Source: Henriciella sp. (GTDB lineage Bacteria > Pseudomonadota > Alphaproteobacteria > Caulobacterales > Hyphomonadaceae). Taken from it: 64,000 nt of DNA. Numbering within the stretch: the stretch's first letter is position 1; each line of letters starts with the position of its first letter. The stretch spans positions 1 to 64,000 of the forward strand of contig JAQWGO010000050.1 in the NCBI GenBank assembly GCA_029238175.1, in the 5' to 3' direction. Position numbers and translations under genes: made by a program. Below, piece after piece: positions 20,531 to 30,360 of the stretch. Below the pieces are notes generated by a model. The model did not search any database. It saw nothing but the letters and a program-made list of their open reading frames with translations, and had not been told where the DNA came from.

Positions 20531-21777
20531 ACTTGAAGTCTTCGCCTTTTGCGCCGGAAAGATTTCCTGATCTGCCAAACATTGCCGGCGTGCGCGCGGC
20601 CACAGCGTCACGCGGGTTTTATGCAGGGCGCGGGCTGGAGCGTGACGACGTGTTCCTATTCGCGTTCGACGAAGGCACGACGTGTGCAGGTGTTTTCACG
20701 ATGTCTGCGACGGCTTCCGCTGACGTTCGCTGGTGCCGTGAGGCATTGGATGCTGGGAACGGGTATGCGCGTGGACTAGTTGCGAATGCAGGAAACTCAA
20801 ATGCCTTTACGGGGGCGAAGGGCGTTCTAAAAAATGATGCCACGCTAGCCGCGATGGTCAAAGCGCTGGGGGCAAAGAAGGAAGAGTGCTTTCTAGCCGC
20901 GACGGGCGTGATTGGCGAACCTCTACCCGATCCAAACTATGTCGGCAGTGCGGTATCCGGCATGGCCAGCAACTTATCAGCGCCTGATTGGCACGCTTGC
21001 GCCAAAGCGTTCATGACGACCGATACGTTCCCGAAGGGCGCAGCGTCTAGCTGCACGATTGATGGCAAACAGATTAGTTTGTCAGGGCTAGCCAAAGGGT
21101 CGGGCATGATTGCGCCAAATATGGCGACGATGCTGTCTTATGTCTTCACGGATATGGCGATTGCGCCTGATATTCTGGACCAAGTCTTGCGCCAGTCCTG
21201 CAATGCCAGCTTTAATTCGATTTCAGTGGATAGCGACACATCGACATCTGATACGCTGATGGTATTTGCGACCGGGGCGTCCGGCATTGCACCCGTTACC
21301 AATATTGATGACCCGCGCCTTGAACCCTTCCGTGTGGCCTTACATGAGATCTGCCTCGAACTCGCGCTTCAAGTCGTCAAAGATGGTGAAGGCGCGACCA
21401 AGTTCGTCACAATTCACCTTGACGGGGCTGAAACGGACGCGTCAGCCCGCATCATGGCGGCTGATATTGCGAATAGTCCGCTGGTTAAAACGGCGCTGGC
21501 TGCGAATGACGCAAACTGGGGACGCGTGGTTATGGCTGTCGGAAAATCAGGGGAACCGATTGATTTGAACCAGTTAAGTATCTGGTTTGGCGACGTGCAA
21601 GTTGCCGAAGCTGGCGGGCGCTCGGATTCATATGATGAAACCTTGGCCAGTGCAGAATGCGAAAAAGCGGAAATCACGATCCGCATTCGGGTTGGGTCAG
21701 GCTCCGGACGTTCGACAATTTACACTTGCGACCTAACCCACGCCTATGTCGACATTAATGGAGCTTATCGCACGTGA
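20527..21777 (+). CDS. argJ: glutamate N-acetyltransferase/amino-acid acetyltransferase
   Basis: KGSGMIAPNMATMLSYVFTD autoproteolysis motif. Confidence 0.95.
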   Translation: MNLKSSPFAPERFPDLPNIAGVRAATASRGFYAGRGLERDDVFLFAFDEGTTCAGVFTMSATASADVRWCREALDAGNGYARGLVANAGNSNAFTGAKGVLKNDATLAAMVKALGAKKEECFLAATGVIGEPLPDPNYVGSAVSGMASNLSAPDWHACAKAFMTTDTFPKGAASSCTIDGKQISLSGLAKGSGMIAPNMATMLSYVFTDMAIAPDILDQVLRQSCNASFNSISVDSDTSTSDTLMVFATGASGIAPVTNIDDPRLEPFRVALHEICLELALQVVKDGEGATKFVTIHLDGAETDASARIMAADIANSPLVKTALAANDANWGRVVMAVGKSGEPIDLNQLSIWFGDVQVAEAGGRSDSYDETLASAECEKAEITIRIRVGSGSGRSTIYTCDLTHAYVDINGAYRT

Positions 21778-22208
21778 AAATTGTCTATGTCGTTGCTGCC
21801 GCGCTGATTAACAAGGACGGATTAATCATGCTGGCTCAGCGCCCTGAGGGTAAATCCATGGCTGGACTATGGGAATTTCCGGGTGGGAAAATCGAAGAGA
21901 ATGAGACGCCTGAACAAGCGCTCGCACGTGAACTCGAAGAAGAATTGCGCATCCAAGTCGACCCTACGGCCTTGGAACCAATTACATTTGCCAGTCATTC
22001 TTACGAAGATTTTCACCTTTTGATGCCACTTTATGCTCTGAAAACATGGCAAGGCTCACCAGAACCTGCCGAAGGACAAACGCTAGACTGGGTCGCGCCG
22101 CAAGATTTGCGTCGCTATCCGGCCCCTGCTGCGGACGTCCCTCTGTTTGATTTTCTGGTGCAGTATTACGAGGGCATGGGCAATGCGGAAGTTGTGGGTA
22201 CATCTTAA
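21774..22208 (+). CDS. mutT: 8-oxo-dGTP diphosphatase (Nudix)
   Basis: Nudix box GKIEENETPEQALARELEEEL. Confidence 0.92.
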   Translation: MKIVYVVAAALINKDGLIMLAQRPEGKSMAGLWEFPGGKIEENETPEQALARELEEELRIQVDPTALEPITFASHSYEDFHLLMPLYALKTWQGSPEPAEGQTLDWVAPQDLRRYPAPAADVPLFDFLVQYYEGMGNAEVVGTS

Positions 22209-22380
22209 GCGATTTCAGTTCGATCGCAAAGGCGCGACCGCAATTGAGTACGGCTTGATTATGGCCCTGATGACGTTGGCCCTTATCGGCGCACTCGCTT
22301 CGACCGGCAAAAGCACCGGCGAAAAATGGGACAATGTTGCTGAAAAAGTCGGCACCAGCATGGAAGACGCCGGTACTTAA
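22183..22380 (+). CDS. Flp-type pilin subunit (orphan)
   Basis: RKGATAIEYGLIMALMTLALIGAL pilin signature; overlaps the end of mutT by 26 nt. Confidence 0.7.
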   Translation: MRKLWVHLKRFQFDRKGATAIEYGLIMALMTLALIGALASTGKSTGEKWDNVAEKVGTSMEDAGT

Positions 22381-22418
22381 GCAAGGTCTCGACTTGACCA
22401 AAGCTTCGGATTAGCCAC

Positions 22419-22437
22419 CCTCCTTGATCTCAGGAGG
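22419..22437 (+). promoter_or_regulatory. SD-sequestering hairpin upstream of epoxide hydrolase
   Basis: CCTCCT-TGATCTC-AGGAGG perfect 6-bp stem 5 nt before ATG 22443. Confidence 0.5.
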
Positions 22438-22442
22438 ATGCC

Positions 22443-23612
22443 ATGTCCGAACCCGTTCCATTTAAGATTGATATCTCACAGACAAGGCTTGAGAGCCTGC
22501 GTTCGCGCGTGAAGGCTTATAAGTGGTTCGATGCGCCTGCTGGCGTGAGCGATTGGCAGCTCGGCATGTCGACACCCGTTTTAAAAGACCTGCAAAAGTA
22601 CTGGCTAGAGCGCTATGACTGGCGCGCCGAGGAAGCAAAACTAAACGAGTATCCGCAATATATCGCCGAGGTCGATGGCTTGGATATCCACTTCATCCAC
22701 GTCATTGGTGAAGCAGAAGGTAAGCGGCCACTGTTGCTAACGCATGGCTGGCCCGGTTCTATATTTGAGTTTTATGATGCGATTGGCCCCCTCGCATTTC
22801 CGAGCCAATATGGCGGGAAATCTGAAGATGCGTTCGACCTGATCATACCATCCCTGCCGGGTTACGGGTTTTCTGGAAAGCCCAAATCCCCGCTTGGGCA
22901 GCGCGCGACGGCGAAGCTTTGGAATACGCTGATGCAGGATGTGCTGGGCTATGAAACTTATCTGGCCCAAGGCGGTGATTGGGGCGGGATGGTCACGTCT
23001 TGGCTCGGCTTTGATCACGGCGCGCATGACGGCAAAGGCGGTTGCGAAGCCATTCACCTAAACATGATTGGTCTTCGCCCGACCCCGGCAACGCCGCAGA
23101 ATGATGCAGAATTGAAATGGCTACAGAACACGCAAGTTGGGATGCAGATGGAAGGCAGCTATTTCATGCAGCAAGCCACCAAGCCGCAAACGCTTGCTAT
23201 GTCACTGATGGACAGTCCGATGGGGACTGCGGCTTGGATATTGGAGAAATTCCACGGCTGGTCAGACCTTGAGGGTGATGACCTCTACAGCGTTTATACG
23301 CGTGACCAATTGATCACCAATATCATGATCTATCTGATCAACGACGCGATCGCGACGTCGGTTTGGTACTATGCCGCCTTTATGGGCGAAGGTGGTGCGA
23401 GCCTACCAGAAGGTGAACGCTGTGAGACACCAACCGGGTTTGCGAACTTTCCGGGCGAGAAGCTATATGCACCCCCGCCGCGGAGCTGGTGTGATCGCGC
23501 TTATAATATCAATCATTGGTCAGATATGCCCAAGGGCGGGCATTTTGCCGCGATGGAAGTGCCGGAATTGTTCGTCTCAGACGTTCGAAAATGGGCGCGC
23601 AGCTTAGGCTAG
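22443..23612 (+). CDS. epoxide hydrolase (alpha/beta hydrolase with N-terminal EHN domain)
   Basis: LTHGWPGSIFEFYDAI, GGDWGGMVTSWLG, C-terminal GGHFAAMEVPELF. Confidence 0.92.
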   Translation: MSEPVPFKIDISQTRLESLRSRVKAYKWFDAPAGVSDWQLGMSTPVLKDLQKYWLERYDWRAEEAKLNEYPQYIAEVDGLDIHFIHVIGEAEGKRPLLLTHGWPGSIFEFYDAIGPLAFPSQYGGKSEDAFDLIIPSLPGYGFSGKPKSPLGQRATAKLWNTLMQDVLGYETYLAQGGDWGGMVTSWLGFDHGAHDGKGGCEAIHLNMIGLRPTPATPQNDAELKWLQNTQVGMQMEGSYFMQQATKPQTLAMSLMDSPMGTAAWILEKFHGWSDLEGDDLYSVYTRDQLITNIMIYLINDAIATSVWYYAAFMGEGGASLPEGERCETPTGFANFPGEKLYAPPPRSWCDRAYNINHWSDMPKGGHFAAMEVPELFVSDVRKWARSLG

Positions 23613-24965
23613 GCCGACAGTTTTGAGCGCAGCTTGTTGGCGGGCGGCAAGTTTAACTTCGTCAAAGCCTTCAAGGCTTTCCTCAAACAATTGGTGATAA
23701 TTCAGCTCTGCGCCAAGCCGCAAGTAAGCTGCGCCTAGGCCGATGGCAGCACGGTCCATGAAAACGAACTCTCGCGGGATTGTCACAGGGCCTTTTTCTT
23801 TAAGCAATTTGCGGACAGCGAAAGCTTCTTTCCGGCCATATTCACCCGGCTTGATCCCATCTGCGACTGATCGCACCCGGTTATCCAATAGCGGACCATA
23901 GATAAACTTCGCCCAGATATTCAGAACCTCTGCCAGCTCTTTTGTCAGACCTTTGAAACCCCACTTTTCATAGGCGGCATAAGCAGCATCAAAGTCATCG
24001 TTTAGGGTGGCGCGATAAAGATCGACCACGCCAGCAACAAAGCTTGGCGGGAATATCCGGATACAGCCAAAATCGAGCAGGTTGAGGCCTTGCCCCCCCT
24101 TCGTGACTTGATAATTGCCCAGGTGCGGGTCGCCGTGAATGACCGCCGATCCGGTGAACGGTTTCCACCACGTCCAGAACAGATTTCGGGCAATCGTATT
24201 GCGGACCTCTTGCGGCGCATCTTCGTAAGCGCTCAGGTTTTCACCATTCACCCATGTCATGGTCAGCAAACGATCCGTACACAGCTCGGCGACCGGCTCT
24301 GGCAGGCTTACAAAGTCAGCGTCTTTCAGCATATGGGCGTAGAGCGCCATGTGTTTGGCTTCGCGTTCATAATCTAACTCTTCGCGCAGACGATCAGTAA
24401 TCTCGCCAACCATCTCTGACGGGTCAATTGAGCCATCAAGGCGCTTGAACAGGCCCAGCATGGTTTTTAGCTGACCGACGTCGCTTTCCACCGCAGACGA
24501 CATGTCTGGATATTGCAGCTTGCAGGCGACCTCTCGGCCATCGGGCAACGTTGCCTTATGCACTTGACCTAGGCTTGCAGCATGGGCGGCTTCTTTGCCA
24601 AACGCAGTGAACTTGCTTTGCCAATCAGCGCCAAGTTCAGCGCGCATGCGCCGGCGCACGAAAGGCCACCCCATTGCCGGGGCTTGGGCTTGGAGCTGGC
24701 TAAGTTCTTCGGCATATTCAGGCGGCAAAAAGTCTGGAATGGTCGACACCATCTGCGCAACTTTCATCAACGGACCTTTGGATTTACCCAATGCCGCCGC
24801 GAGTGATTTGGCGATCCGCTCATCGCCTTTGTCACCGCCGAACAGAGAATTCGCGGCAAAGCTGAGCCCTGCCCCAGATAGGTTTGTACCAACTTTCACC
24901 GTCCGCCCGATACGGGCTGTCAGGCGATTGCGTTCCGGGTCATCTGTCTCTGGCGTATCCGACAT
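23604..24965 (-). CDS. ABC1/UbiB-family kinase-like protein
   Basis: AKSLAAALGKSKGPLMKVAQMVS (KxGQ-like), VIHGDPHLGNYQV, LLDFGCIR. Confidence 0.92.
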   Translation of the reverse strand: MSDTPETDDPERNRLTARIGRTVKVGTNLSGAGLSFAANSLFGGDKGDERIAKSLAAALGKSKGPLMKVAQMVSTIPDFLPPEYAEELSQLQAQAPAMGWPFVRRRMRAELGADWQSKFTAFGKEAAHAASLGQVHKATLPDGREVACKLQYPDMSSAVESDVGQLKTMLGLFKRLDGSIDPSEMVGEITDRLREELDYEREAKHMALYAHMLKDADFVSLPEPVAELCTDRLLTMTWVNGENLSAYEDAPQEVRNTIARNLFWTWWKPFTGSAVIHGDPHLGNYQVTKGGQGLNLLDFGCIRIFPPSFVAGVVDLYRATLNDDFDAAYAAYEKWGFKGLTKELAEVLNIWAKFIYGPLLDNRVRSVADGIKPGEYGRKEAFAVRKLLKEKGPVTIPREFVFMDRAAIGLGAAYLRLGAELNYHQLFEESLEGFDEVKLAARQQAALKTVGLA

Positions 24966-25042
24966 TATCTGCGCTTCCGATGCTCATGGTAGACTTAGGT
25001 TTAATGCCCCTCAAAACTAGACGCTTCGGTGTCGCAGGACAT

Positions 25043-26287
25043 TTACGTTGCAGCATCATCTCGAATACCAGAGCTCATATCTTGGACTTTGCGAAGGTCA
25101 GGAAACAAAACCGCCCATAATGCGGTAACGCCAATCGCCACGTAGCCGCCTGCAACAACTGTGAACACTGTGCCCCAACGCGCCGCCATAAACCCAGCGC
25201 GGGCCTCACCTATCTGATTGGAGGCGCCGATAAAAATTGAGTTTACGGCATTCACGCGCCCGCGCACACCATCCGGCGTCCAAAGCTGGATCAATGTTTC
25301 ACGTACATAGACAGAAATCATGTCGAATGCCCCGATCAAGACGAGTGCTAAGACCGACAGCCAGACCAATTGGGAATACCCGAACACGACATGCATAACG
25401 CCAAACAGCGCCGTAAACACAAACAGGATCAAACCCGCATGTTTTTTTACTTCAAACGAGGTGATAACCAAAACCATCAGCATGGCCCCGATCCCCGGAG
25501 CGGCCCGCAGAACGCCGTATCCAAACTCACCAATCTCAAGAACATCTTTGGCGTAGACTGGCAGCAGCGCGACGGCGCCGCCAAGCAATACGGCGAACAG
25601 GTCTAGAGACATCGCCCCAAGGACGATCTTGGTCTTCCAAACATAGCTAAACCCGCTGAGCAGAGTTGTAAGCGTTGTGCGTGACGTATCCCGCGCCTGT
25701 TCTGGCTTTGGAATTGTAAAAATCAGAACGGCCGTACAGAGCGAAACAATCGCCGCCACACCGTATGCCACATTGATGGAAACAGCCGTTAAAGCTCCGC
25801 CGATTGCAGGGCCGAGAATCGTCGCCATCTGCCACGAAGATGCATTCCAACTTACAGCGTTCGGAAAATCCTCTCGCGGTACGATATTCACCACCAGTGA
25901 GTTTACCGACGGCGAATAAAAAGCCCGCGCGATACCCATAATCGTCACGACAGTCAGAACGAACAAAACACTAAACTGACCTAAAGCCGTCATCGCTAAT
26001 AGGGTCAGGCCGCAACTCATCTGAAGGAAGATGGAGACGCCCATAATGACACGGCGTCCAAGCTTATCAGCCGCCAGTCCGGTGACGAGAACCAACAGCA
26101 ATGAGGGTAAAAACTGCACGAGCCCAATCCAGCCAAGATAGAGCGGGTTTCCTGTCTCTGCATAGATCTGCCATGCCACAGTTACCGACAGGATGTTTCC
26201 TGCGAGGGCCGCCCCGAACCGCGACACGAAATAGCGCTGGTAGGACACATGTTTGAAGGCTGCAAAACGGCCTGACATGTCATTCAC
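25043..26287 (-). CDS. MFS transporter
   Basis: About 12 TM; GLAADKLGRRVIMG loop motif. Confidence 0.88.
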   Translation of the reverse strand: MNDMSGRFAAFKHVSYQRYFVSRFGAALAGNILSVTVAWQIYAETGNPLYLGWIGLVQFLPSLLLVLVTGLAADKLGRRVIMGVSIFLQMSCGLTLLAMTALGQFSVLFVLTVVTIMGIARAFYSPSVNSLVVNIVPREDFPNAVSWNASSWQMATILGPAIGGALTAVSINVAYGVAAIVSLCTAVLIFTIPKPEQARDTSRTTLTTLLSGFSYVWKTKIVLGAMSLDLFAVLLGGAVALLPVYAKDVLEIGEFGYGVLRAAPGIGAMLMVLVITSFEVKKHAGLILFVFTALFGVMHVVFGYSQLVWLSVLALVLIGAFDMISVYVRETLIQLWTPDGVRGRVNAVNSIFIGASNQIGEARAGFMAARWGTVFTVVAGGYVAIGVTALWAVLFPDLRKVQDMSSGIRDDAAT

Positions 26288-26378
26288 TCCCGGTTTCAGA
26301 ATAGGGCTGGGCTTTATGCCTCAAACGGATGCCAGTCTACCCCTGCCCTTTTTTGCGCGTTCCCCCTATATTCCCCTA

Positions 26379-28724
26379 ATGTCAGATACGAATCGCCCGC
26401 ACCCTTCCTCTATGAGCATTTCCCAAATGGCCGCCGCGCGTGCGCCGCAGGCCAGTGCTGAGGCTGATTATTTAGATGGTTTAAACCCTGAACAGCGCGA
26501 CGCCGTGCTGTCGACAGAGGGCCCACTTCTTGTCTTGGCAGGGGCGGGGACAGGTAAAACGCGTGTGCTGACGACACGTCTTGCCCACATTATCGGGACG
26601 CGCCTAGCATATCCAAGCCAAACACTAACCGTGACTTTTACCAATAAAGCTGCACGGGAAATGCGCGAGCGGGCGCTAAAACTGACCGGGGAAGCCGGAG
26701 AAGGGCTGCGCTGGCTTGGGACGTTCCACTCCATCAGCGCGCAGATTTTGCGCAAGCATGCCGAGCTTGTTGGCTTGAAATCCAGCTTCACCATTCTCGA
26801 TACCGATGATCAGATCCGTCTTTGCAAACAGATCATCGAAGCTGAAAATATTGATCCAAAACGCTGGACTCCGCGTTTTCTGGCCAGCTTAATTGATGGT
26901 TGGAAAAACCGCGCACTCCTGCCTGCGAAAGTGCCCGCCGATGAGGCTTATAATTTCGCTGATGGTAAAGGCATCAAAGCTTATGAGATTTACCAGAACC
27001 GCCTGCGTGTCCTGAACGCGTGTGATTTTGGCGATCTGCTGATCCACAATATTACGATCTTCCAAGAGAATGCGGACCTTCTTGCCGACTTCCATGCCAA
27101 GTTTAAATATATTCTGGTCGACGAGTATCAGGATACGAACGTCGCCCAATACCTATGGCTGCGCCTGCTGGCCCAAGGGACCGGGAACATTTGCTGCGTT
27201 GGTGATGATGACCAGTCGATCTATGGCTGGCGCGGGGCCGAGGTGGACAACATCCTGCGGTTTGAGAAAGATTTTCCCGGCGCGAAAACAGTGCGGCTGG
27301 AGCGTAATTATCGCTCAACTGAGCCAATCCTTGCCTGCGCATCATCGGTTATAGCGCACAACAAGAGCCGCCTTGGTAAAACGCTTTTCGTGGGTGGTGA
27401 CTGGAAAGACGATCCTGACGCGAAGAAGGTTCAAGTCCGCGGCCTGTGGGATGGCGAGGCCGAGGCCCGCATGATCTGTGATGAGATTGAGAGCCACGTC
27501 AATAAAGGCGGTAAAACCTCTTACGAAGACTGCGCCATTCTGGTGCGCGCGTCATGGCAGATGCGTCTGTTTGAAGAGCGGCTAATTATTCTTGGCATTC
27601 CATACCGCGTTATCGGTGGCCCGCGCTTTTTCGAGCGGGCGGAAATCCGCGATGCGATGGCTTACCTTCGCCTGATCCGCAGCCCGGATGATGATTTGGC
27701 GTTTGAGCGGGTGGTGAATCAGCCGAAACGCGGCGTTGGCAATACAACCGTGCAAAAGCTGCAACGCTATGCCCGTGATGATGGGCGCAGCCTTTACACG
27801 TTGACGCCGATGGTCCTGCAAACGGACGAGATTAAGGGCCCCGGCAAGCGCGGGCTGACCCAGTTTATCGATCAGATCAATATGTGGCGTGACCGCCTGA
27901 ATAACGGCATGAGCCATACTGAGTTGGCGCAGGTTATTCTGGATGAAAGCGGCTATACTGATATGCTGCAAAAGGATCGATCCCCGCAGGCGCAGACGCG
28001 GCTGGATAACCTCAAAGAGCTTATCAACGCGATGGGGGAGTTTGATAATCTAACCGGCTTCCTTGAACATGTAGAGCTGGTTATGGATGTCTCGCGCCAA
28101 GATGGCGGGGAAGAGGTTCAAATTCTGACCCTGCACGGCGCAAAGGGGCTGGAATGGCCAGTCGTCTTCCTGCCCGGTTGGGAAGAGGAAGTATTCCCGT
28201 CTAAACGCAGCCTTGATGAGAGCGGCATGAAGGGCCTCGAAGAGGAGCGCCGCCTTGCCTATGTCGGCATCACGCGTGCGAGAGAGGTTTGCCGGATTTC
28301 ATTCGTTGCTAACCGCCAGATATTCGGGCGCTGGCAATCGGTTTTACCAAGCCGTTTTGTTGATGAGCTGGACCCGGCGCATGTTGAGGCCAATAGTGAG
28401 ACGGGATACTCCACCCTGCCCGGCGGCGATGATGGTTTTGTCGGCACAGTTGAGGATTTAGGCGACCGTTCTTCCTACACCTCGCCGGGTTGGAAACGCC
28501 TGAAAGAGAATGCGGGCAAGTATGGGAGCAGCCCCGTCATCGACGGCAAAGCGACCTTGGTGGCAAGCGAGAGCGGCAGCTCAGGCTTCAAACTCGGCCA
28601 GCGGGTTTTCCATGACAAATTTGGTTATGGGAAAGTGATGGACGCGAACGGGACCAAGCTGACCGTGGCGTTTGAGAAGGCTGGATTGAAGAAGGTTATT
28701 TCGACGTTTGTGACGGGGGTTTGA
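26379..28724 (+). CDS. uvrD: UvrD/PcrA-type superfamily 1 DNA helicase
   Basis: LAGAGTGKTRVLTTRLAHII, VDEYQDTNVAQY, DDQSIYGWRGA; start between 26253 and 26379 uncertain. Confidence 0.93.
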   Translation: MSDTNRPHPSSMSISQMAAARAPQASAEADYLDGLNPEQRDAVLSTEGPLLVLAGAGTGKTRVLTTRLAHIIGTRLAYPSQTLTVTFTNKAAREMRERALKLTGEAGEGLRWLGTFHSISAQILRKHAELVGLKSSFTILDTDDQIRLCKQIIEAENIDPKRWTPRFLASLIDGWKNRALLPAKVPADEAYNFADGKGIKAYEIYQNRLRVLNACDFGDLLIHNITIFQENADLLADFHAKFKYILVDEYQDTNVAQYLWLRLLAQGTGNICCVGDDDQSIYGWRGAEVDNILRFEKDFPGAKTVRLERNYRSTEPILACASSVIAHNKSRLGKTLFVGGDWKDDPDAKKVQVRGLWDGEAEARMICDEIESHVNKGGKTSYEDCAILVRASWQMRLFEERLIILGIPYRVIGGPRFFERAEIRDAMAYLRLIRSPDDDLAFERVVNQPKRGVGNTTVQKLQRYARDDGRSLYTLTPMVLQTDEIKGPGKRGLTQFIDQINMWRDRLNNGMSHTELAQVILDESGYTDMLQKDRSPQAQTRLDNLKELINAMGEFDNLTGFLEHVELVMDVSRQDGGEEVQILTLHGAKGLEWPVVFLPGWEEEVFPSKRSLDESGMKGLEEERRLAYVGITRAREVCRISFVANRQIFGRWQSVLPSRFVDELDPAHVEANSETGYSTLPGGDDGFVGTVEDLGDRSSYTSPGWKRLKENAGKYGSSPVIDGKATLVASESGSSGFKLGQRVFHDKFGYGKVMDANGTKLTVAFEKAGLKKVISTFVTGV

Positions 28725-29108
28725 GTGACTAAAGCTACAATGCAGAAGCTCCCTAACACGCTGCTACAAAAAGCAAGTTTACGAGGGAATGAATACGCTT
28801 GGCTGTTGCGAGACATTCCTGAGGTTATCAATACAGCTGAGCATTTAGGCTTAATAAATCAGGGCGGACAGTTACAATTTCGTATCCCCGACGCAACTTG
28901 TGAAGCCAAGGAAATTGAAGTTGATAGCTTCGGTGTTAAAGACTGCTCCAAAGCGGCCATAAGATGCAGAGATGCATTCAACGCCGTTATTTCCAAGCAC
29001 GATTTTCGAGCGCGCGCCCGAGACTGGAAAATTCTGAGGGACTTTGAAAAACAAGGAGGCGATTTAGAAAGCCACACTTTTTTCGTGTGGTATTTAACTG
29101 AAGCCTAA
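28725..29108 (+). CDS. hypothetical protein
   Basis: 127 aa ORF (GTG start) directly abutting the helicase stop codon. Confidence 0.55.
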   Translation: MTKATMQKLPNTLLQKASLRGNEYAWLLRDIPEVINTAEHLGLINQGGQLQFRIPDATCEAKEIEVDSFGVKDCSKAAIRCRDAFNAVISKHDFRARARDWKILRDFEKQGGDLESHTFFVWYLTEA

Positions 29109-30262
29109 TGCTTCGCTTCGCCGCCCATGCCGTCCCAGAATTTCTTGACGCGGCCAACAAAGCCTTCGCTTTCCGGGTTGCAGTCGGCGCCTGAGCATTC
29201 GCAAAACTCGCGCATCAGCTCTTTTTGGCGCGCCGATAGGTTGCGCGGGGTTTCGACAAACATTTCGATATAGAGGTCGCCCGTCTGACCAGAGCCACGA
29301 AGCGACGGCATGCCTTTACCGCGTAGGCGGAGCTTGCGGCCCGTTTGGGCACCTTCTGGAATGGTGACACGCTGGCGCGCACCATCGATGGTTGGAATCT
29401 CAATCTCACCGCCCAGCGAGGCCGTGACCATGCTGACCGGGGTTCGGCAATAGAGGTTTGGTCCATCGCGCTCAAAAATGTCATGCTCTTCGACATTCAC
29501 GAAGATATATAGGTCGCCCTTTGGCCCGCCATGCGCGCCGGGTTCACCCTCGCCTGACAGACGAATACGCATACCGGTTTCGACGCCGGCTGGAATTTTC
29601 ACTGACAGGTTGCGATCTTCCTGAACCTGACCTGCGCCGCGGCAGGTTTTACATGGCTTGGAAATAACTTGGCCACGCCCAGAACAACGCGCACAAGCGC
29701 GCTCCATCGTGAAGAAGCCTTGCTGGGCACGCACGCGGCCCGCGCCGCCGCATGTTTCGCAAGTTTCAGGGCTTGTGCCCGGCTCTGCGCCGGACCCATC
29801 ACACGTGCCGCAATCAACGGCGCTTGGCACATTGATGGTTGTTTCTTTACCCGCGAACGCCTCTTCCAAAGCGATATCCATGTCATAGCGCAGATCATTG
29901 CCGCGCTGTGGTCCGCCGCGTTGGCGTCCACCGCCAAAGGGAGAACCGCCGCCAAAGACTTGGCTGAAAATGTCCTGGAACATGTCGCTTGGGTCGCCGC
30001 CGCCGCCAAACGGATTGCCGCCGCCCATGCCACCATCTTCAAAGGCGCGGTGGCCGAAGCGATCATAAGCTGCGCGTTTGTCAGCGTCAGATAGGATGGC
30101 GTAGGCTTCGCCAACTTCTTTGAACTTGGCCTCAGCAGCATCGTCGCCAGCATTCTGGTCAGGGTGATATTTCATCGCCAGCTTGCGATAGGCGCTTTTC
30201 AGGGCCTTTTCATCGACGCCTTTATCGACGCCGAGCACTTCATAGTAATCGCGTTTACTCAT
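29105..30262 (-). CDS. dnaJ: chaperone DnaJ
   Basis: [18 protein letters not shown], four CxxCxGxG repeats. Confidence 0.98.
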   Translation of the reverse strand: MSKRDYYEVLGVDKGVDEKALKSAYRKLAMKYHPDQNAGDDAAEAKFKEVGEAYAILSDADKRAAYDRFGHRAFEDGGMGGGNPFGGGGDPSDMFQDIFSQVFGGGSPFGGGRQRGGPQRGNDLRYDMDIALEEAFAGKETTINVPSAVDCGTCDGSGAEPGTSPETCETCGGAGRVRAQQGFFTMERACARCSGRGQVISKPCKTCRGAGQVQEDRNLSVKIPAGVETGMRIRLSGEGEPGAHGGPKGDLYIFVNVEEHDIFERDGPNLYCRTPVSMVTASLGGEIEIPTIDGARQRVTIPEGAQTGRKLRLRGKGMPSLRGSGQTGDLYIEMFVETPRNLSARQKELMREFCECSGADCNPESEGFVGRVKKFWDGMGGEAKH

Positions 30263-30310
30263 TGCTGACTAACTCACCTATTCCACTCTCTCACCACGCA
30301 AAGTGGGGAG

Positions 30311-30360
30311 GTCCGCGCCGCAGTGCAAGGCCCTCACCTGCACTGCTAAGCGGACTTTTT
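30311..30360 (+). terminator. strong hairpin with T-tract on the + strand, antisense to the end of gltB
   Basis: GTCCGC-gcc-GCAGTGCA-loop-TGCACTGC-taa-GCGGAC-TTTTT. Confidence 0.6.
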
